Assembly (NCBI GenBank): GCA_016838795.1
Contig: JAEHKQ010000084.1
Span: 1-7,933 of the forward strand
Direction of reading: 5' to 3'
Source: Nitrosopumilales archaeon
GTDB lineage: Archaea; Thermoproteota; Nitrososphaeria; Nitrososphaerales; Nitrosopumilaceae
Length of the DNA: 7,933 nucleotides
The position numbers and the translations under genes are program-made. This document shows, piece by piece, positions 5,081-7,933 of the stretch (position 1 is the stretch's first letter; every line of letters starts with the position of its first letter). The notes under the pieces were generated by a model. It did no database searches. It worked only from the letters and a program-made list of their open reading frames with translations, and had not been told where the DNA came from.

Positions 5081-5293
5081 ATGGGAGTAGTTGCGAAAGG
5101 TGCAAAATGTAATGTAGACGGATGCATGAATGATGGAGCCCGTTCTCTTAATACAACAAAAGTAGAAAATGCTGGGCTTAGAGTAAATTCAACTGGTAAA
5201 AAAACTGTTCTTTGTAAACTGCACTATAAAGAATACAAAAAGGAATCCAAAGATGATAGAGCACTGGAACGTGCTAGATACGACAAATTTTAA
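5081..5293 (+). CDS. small Cys/His (probably zinc-binding) protein of unknown function
   Basis: This 70-residue protein has two paired ligand sites, Cys10-x4-Cys15 and Cys45-x2-His48 (VLCKLHYKEY), the pattern of a small treble-clef or ribbon zinc finger. The rest is basic and charged, with a lysine/arginine-rich C-terminus (KEYKKESKDDRALERARYDKF) suited to binding nucleic acid or the ribosome. I do not recognise a named family. Its size, charge, strong TATA box at 27 bases and position between translation-related genes (rps25e, dys) would fit an accessory of translation or transcription; this is an inference. Its TAA overlaps the stop of dys within a shared TTAA. Confidence 0.78.
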   Translation: MGVVAKGAKCNVDGCMNDGARSLNTTKVENAGLRVNSTGKKTVLCKLHYKEYKKESKDDRALERARYDKF

Positions 5294-6396
5294 CGTCTTT
5301 TCTGTTTTTTGCGTGTTTTTTTATCATAAAATTTTTCTTTCATGTCGAAATAATCCGTACTAAGTTTTTGATAAAACTTCGGCAATTTTTTGTAAAGTCG
5401 TTTTGGTTTTCTCGATTTTTGTTTACTAATAACATACAAAGCAAGAATTGGAAATGCAATTGTTGCATCTGCATAAACAGTAATCATTCCTTGATGTGAA
5501 TCTTGAATTTTGCCCCAAGTTTTTCCTTCTTGCAATGTGGAGCCTGATAATCCACCAGTATCTGGCCTTGCGTCTGTAATCTGTATAATATAGTCTTGAC
5601 CGCCGTCATTTCGTCTTAAAATTTGATCTAATAATGGTCCAGTTTGTTGTGCAGTATTTTTTGGAACCCCTCCACCCAATTCTACAATTCCAGATTTTTT
5701 AGAATTGTAAACAATTGCTGCTTGCTCTAAAATCTCTCTAACAAAATCTAAATTGTATTTTTTATCTCGTAATCGATGTACTGCTAAATTCAACGCTAGG
5801 GAGGAATCTTTTAGTGTTGAAACATAGATTGGCACATCATAATCATAAGCAGATGTTAAGAAACTTTTTTCAGGATACTTTGAACTTTCTTTACTAACTT
5901 TTCCCATTAAATTACAAAATTCTGCTGTGGTAAATGGATTTTCTACAAAATTTTCTTTGAATGTTCTTTGAACAACTTGGTCCTGAGCTTCGAGTGTTTC
6001 ATAGAATTTAATGTAAACGTCACGAATTCTTACAATTTCATTATCATACAATTTCATGTCATCAACATCAAAGTGACCTTGTTTTATGGGCAAACCCCAC
6101 GCAAAATGATCTTCGTGATAGACATTAGCTCCTGTAGTAATTACCCAATCTACAAAACCACGTTCTATCAAAGTTTTAAAAATGCCACCAAAACCTACTG
6201 GTGTCAAAGCACCAGAAATAGTAAGACAGATAGTTGCATCATCTTGAATCATTTTTGCATAAAGTTTTGCTGCTTCACCTAATTGTCTTCCATTGAACCC
6301 AGATCTTGAATAAATTTCAACAAGATCCTCAATTTTCATTTTTGGATTTAGTTTGATATGTGGAATATCTCTTCCTTTGAAATTATGGGGATCCAC
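5290..6396 (-). CDS. dys: deoxyhypusine synthase
   Basis: This 368-residue protein belongs to the deoxyhypusine synthase family, which moves the aminobutyl group of spermidine to a lysine of translation factor aIF5A using NAD. Recognisable segments are LTISGALTPVGFGG (58-71), ITTGANVYHED (86-96), ELGGGVPKN (239-247) and DARPDTGGLSGS (275-286). TWGKI follows with Lys296, matching the SWGKI lysine (Lys329 in human) that forms the enzyme-imine intermediate, then VYADATIAFPIL (307-318). The archaeal family also contains homospermidine-synthase-like members, so the substrate is likely but not certain. Unusual is the C-terminus from about residue 325: more than 40 residues very rich in Lys/Arg (ends KKTRKKQKRR). 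The GTG start sits 26 bases from a TATA-like element. The gene is divergent from the 110-residue unknown. Confidence 0.87.
   Translation of the reverse strand: MDPHNFKGRDIPHIKLNPKMKIEDLVEIYSRSGFNGRQLGEAAKLYAKMIQDDATICLTISGALTPVGFGGIFKTLIERGFVDWVITTGANVYHEDHFAWGLPIKQGHFDVDDMKLYDNEIVRIRDVYIKFYETLEAQDQVVQRTFKENFVENPFTTAEFCNLMGKVSKESSKYPEKSFLTSAYDYDVPIYVSTLKDSSLALNLAVHRLRDKKYNLDFVREILEQAAIVYNSKKSGIVELGGGVPKNTAQQTGPLLDQILRRNDGGQDYIIQITDARPDTGGLSGSTLQEGKTWGKIQDSHQGMITVYADATIAFPILALYVISKQKSRKPKRLYKKLPKFYQKLSTDYFDMKEKFYDKKTRKKQKRR
5298..5322 (+). terminator. U-tract cluster downstream of the 70-residue protein gene
   Basis: T4 (5298-5301), T6 (5305-5310) and T7 (5316-5322) follow the stop codon within 30 bases. 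They are the complement of the lysine-rich C-terminal codons of dys. Tandem U-tracts are typical archaeal intrinsic terminators. Confidence 0.45.
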
Positions 6397-6417
6397 AAAT
6401 CAAAAAAATTTTTACGC

Positions 6418-6426
6418 TAATTAATA
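6418..6426 (-). promoter_or_regulatory. TATA-like element of dys
   Basis: On the minus strand TATTAATTA is centred 26 bases before GTG 6396. It has a self-complementary ATTAAT core. Confidence 0.4.
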
Positions 6427-6436
6427 CTTACGACTG

Positions 6437-6444
6437 TATTGATA
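6437..6444 (+). promoter_or_regulatory. weak TATA-like element for the 110-residue unknown
   Basis: TATTGATA is centred about 26-27 bases before ATG 6467. It is a poor consensus match and is supported mainly by the spacing that recurs in this window. Confidence 0.25.
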
Positions 6445-6466
6445 GCCCCAAAAAAATCAGAAAAAA

Positions 6467-6799
6467 ATGAAAATAATTGATATTGTCAATCCGCAAAGAG
6501 TTAATCGAAAACCTGACAAAACTATAGTTTTAATGTCATCCGGAGATTTTTTAGAACACGGCTTCATTGTAAAAAAAATCGAATTGAAGCTATATCTTGA
6601 AAAAAAGGATGAAAAGCTTGGCCAATATTCATTAATCACGTCCAATGTGGAGACCGACAAAGGTTCTGTGGAAATGATTTATGATGAGGGATTCAGGGGC
6701 GAAAATGCACTTGAAAAGGCTGCAGACTTTGTAACAAAAAACTTGGGCCCTTCTGGTTTGATAACCCGTTCAATAATCACCTTACAATCAAATTTATGA
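6467..6799 (+). CDS. conserved-looking hypothetical protein, 110 residues
   Basis: No family is recognised. The protein looks globular and cytosolic, with alternating strands and helices: KTIVLMSSGDFLEHGFIVKK (18-37), a charged helix or strand KIELKLYLEKKDEKLG (37-52), a strand-turn SVEMIYDEGFRGENAL (67-82), a helix EKAADFVTKNLG (83-94), and a final strand LITRSIITL (98-106). It has no cysteines, no membrane segment and no signal peptide. It lies 70 bases from the divergent dys start and 69 bases before thrS on the same strand, so it could share a transcript with thrS, although thrS has its own TATA-like element. Codon use is like its neighbours, so there is no sign of recent transfer. Confidence 0.72.
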   Translation: MKIIDIVNPQRVNRKPDKTIVLMSSGDFLEHGFIVKKIELKLYLEKKDEKLGQYSLITSNVETDKGSVEMIYDEGFRGENALEKAADFVTKNLGPSGLITRSIITLQSNL

Positions 6800-6836
6800 A
6801 CCAAAAAATTCTGATCTTTACATATTCTAGCACAAG

Positions 6837-6844
6837 ATTTAATT
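6837..6844 (+). promoter_or_regulatory. TATA-like element of thrS
   Basis: ATTTAATT is centred about 28 bases before GTG 6869, consistent with a leaderless transcript that starts at the GTG. Confidence 0.4.
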
Positions 6845-6868
6845 CAATTATTACTTCAGTGTCAAGCT

Positions 6869-7933
6869 GTGCGAATTTTACAATTACATTGTGATGATAT
6901 AGAATACACACCTACAAAAAAGGAAATTTCTGCAGCTGAAGAAACCCAACCAGAAACAAAGCGATTTGAGGAAATTGTAGTGGCATTTATCGCTGTAGAA
7001 GATGGTGATGATTTCACTGTTGCACAAAAAGCAATTAATGAAATCCAAGATTCTATGAAGAAAGTTGGATGTAAGAAATTACTCTTATATCCATATGCAC
7101 ACCTCAGCTCAAACCTTGCTTCACCAAGTACGGCATTGAGTATTTTAAAACAAATGGAATCGTTGGCGACTGATTTAGAAATATATCGTGCTCCATTTGG
7201 TTGGACAAAATCATATAAAGTACAAGTTAAAGGTCATCCATTAGCTGAGACTTCTAAAATAATTACAAAAGAAGGAACTGAAGAGGAAACTTCCGAGGCC
7301 GTAAAATCTGAATCTAAAATCAAATCATATTGGTATATCATGGAACTTGATGGTTCCATGAAAGAGTTTTCTGATTTTAATTTTGCAAAACATCAAAATC
7401 TTGAGGCACTTGCAAAATATGAATCTGTTAAAAAAAGAAGTGTCGACGAGGCCCCTCCACATGTTTCTCTAATGAAGAAATTGGCAATAGCAGATTATGA
7501 ACCGGCATCAGATTCTGGAAATATGAGATTCTATCCTAATGGACGTTTGATTAAATCTCAAATCGAAAGATACGTCACTGATAGAATCAGAGATTATGGA
7601 GGATATGAGGTTGAAACTCCAATAATGTATGACTCTCACCATCCAAGCATGGAAAGTTACTTTAACAGATTCCCAGCAAGACAATATAGCATCAATGCCG
7701 AAGGCAAACATCTGTTTTTAAGATTTGCTGCATGCTTTGGACAATTTTTGATGGCTAGTGACTTTCAAATGTCATACAAGAATCTTCCATATCGGCTCTA
7801 TGAATTAACCAGATACAGTTTCCGACGTGAACAATCAGGTGAACTTGTAGGATTACGAAGATTACGTGCATTCACAATGCCAGACTGTCATGCATTTTGT
7901 CGTGATATTCCACAAGCAATTGATGAGCTCAAA
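6869..7933 (+). CDS. thrS: threonyl-tRNA synthetase, archaeal type (3' end outside the window)
   Basis: The frame runs from GTG 6869 to the right edge without a stop, giving 355 residues of a protein usually a little over 600. Residues 1 to about 145 are the archaeal N-terminal editing domain, related to D-aminoacyl-tRNA deacylases, which removes serine wrongly attached to tRNA-Thr. It opens MRILQLHCDDIEY and has YAHLSSNLA (76-84) and VKGHPLAE, where Lys121 matches the catalytic lysine I recall for the Pyrococcus domain. After a charged linker (134-150) comes the class II catalytic core. Motif 1 is around 226-252 (GRLIKSQIERYVTDRI onward) and motif 2 is SFRREQSGE (317-325). The zinc ligands are probably Cys289 and His341, matching E. 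coli Cys334 and His385. The third ligand and motif 3 lie beyond the edge. Upstream in-frame codons exist, but the family N-terminus and a TATA element about 28 bases upstream favour GTG 6869. Confidence 0.93.
   Translation, partial: MRILQLHCDDIEYTPTKKEISAAEETQPETKRFEEIVVAFIAVEDGDDFTVAQKAINEIQDSMKKVGCKKLLLYPYAHLSSNLASPSTALSILKQMESLATDLEIYRAPFGWTKSYKVQVKGHPLAETSKIITKEGTEEETSEAVKSESKIKSYWYIMELDGSMKEFSDFNFAKHQNLEALAKYESVKKRSVDEAPPHVSLMKKLAIADYEPASDSGNMRFYPNGRLIKSQIERYVTDRIRDYGGYEVETPIMYDSHHPSMESYFNRFPARQYSINAEGKHLFLRFAACFGQFLMASDFQMSYKNLPYRLYELTRYSFRREQSGELVGLRRLRAFTMPDCHAFCRDIPQAIDELK

Noticed and set aside
4975..5112. A 45-codon plus-strand frame beginning ATG CCT AAA ATG
   Set aside because: It runs through the TATA box and start of the 70-residue gene in another frame, has no promoter of its own and no recognisable sequence.
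5968..6282. 104-codon plus-strand frame opposite dys
   Set aside because: Antisense to the conserved catalytic part of dys, without motifs or promoter.
7508..7711. 67-codon minus-strand frame opposite thrS
   Set aside because: Antisense to the class II motif 1 region of thrS.
1..7933. Mobile element, phage, CRISPR, toxin-antitoxin or defence system
   Set aside because: No transposase, integrase, regular repeats, terminal inverted repeats or defence motifs were seen; gene content is core archaeal.

Overview
The window reads as a core-genome segment of an ammonia-oxidising archaeon of the Nitrososphaerota (Thaumarchaeota), most likely a Nitrosopumilus-like organism. The evidence is an AT-rich sequence, single-subunit archaeal information-processing genes (RNA polymerase Rpo6/RpoK, ribosomal protein S25e, Alba, deoxyhypusine synthase, ThrRS with the archaeal N-terminal editing domain), TATA-type promoters, no Shine-Dalgarno sequences, and many GTG/TTG starts. 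The genus is inferred from general knowledge of these genomes, not from a search.

Layout. Positions 1-281 hold the C-terminal end of a membrane protein resembling UbiA prenyltransferases. An aldo/keto reductase follows (322-1449), then a tiny YHS-domain metal-binding protein (1475-1624) that a length filter would drop. On the minus strand lies an asparagine-synthetase-like ATP-dependent ligase with no glutaminase domain and a C-terminal zinc ribbon (1617-2567). It is divergent from a COG2522-type helix-turn-helix regulator (2690-3106). Next are Alba (3103-3438, minus) and rpoK (3469-3951, minus). rpoK is divergent from a cyclophilin-like-fold protein (4005-4391, plus), which converges on rps25e (4373-4708, minus). 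A 42-residue membrane protein (4800-4928) and a 70-residue Cys/His protein (5081-5293) follow. A deoxyhypusine synthase (5290-6396, minus) is divergent from an unrecognised 110-residue protein (6467-6799). The window ends inside thrS (6869 to the right edge).

Promoter logic is unusually readable. For most genes an AT-rich TATA-like element is centred about 25-29 bases upstream of the start codon, which is the geometry of leaderless archaeal mRNAs. I used it to settle starts, for example TTG 3951 for rpoK, ATG 2690 for the regulator and GTG 1475 for the YHS protein. One near-palindromic TATA element (3975-3983) appears to serve rpoK and the cyclophilin-like gene in opposite directions. All four convergent gene pairs overlap at their 3' ends (by 8, 4, 19 and 4 bases). 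In each pair, lysine codons of one gene supply a U-tract terminator candidate for the other.

I found no mobile element, CRISPR array, tRNA, rRNA or defence system. Most of the window is housekeeping. The points that merit follow-up are a DtxR/IdeR-like operator sequence on the promoter of the asparagine-synthetase-like gene, that gene's unusual architecture, the shared bidirectional promoter, and several small conserved-looking proteins. No stretch longer than 300 bases lacks a gene. The longest gap (4929-5080) holds a promoter and a candidate U-tract but no credible gene.
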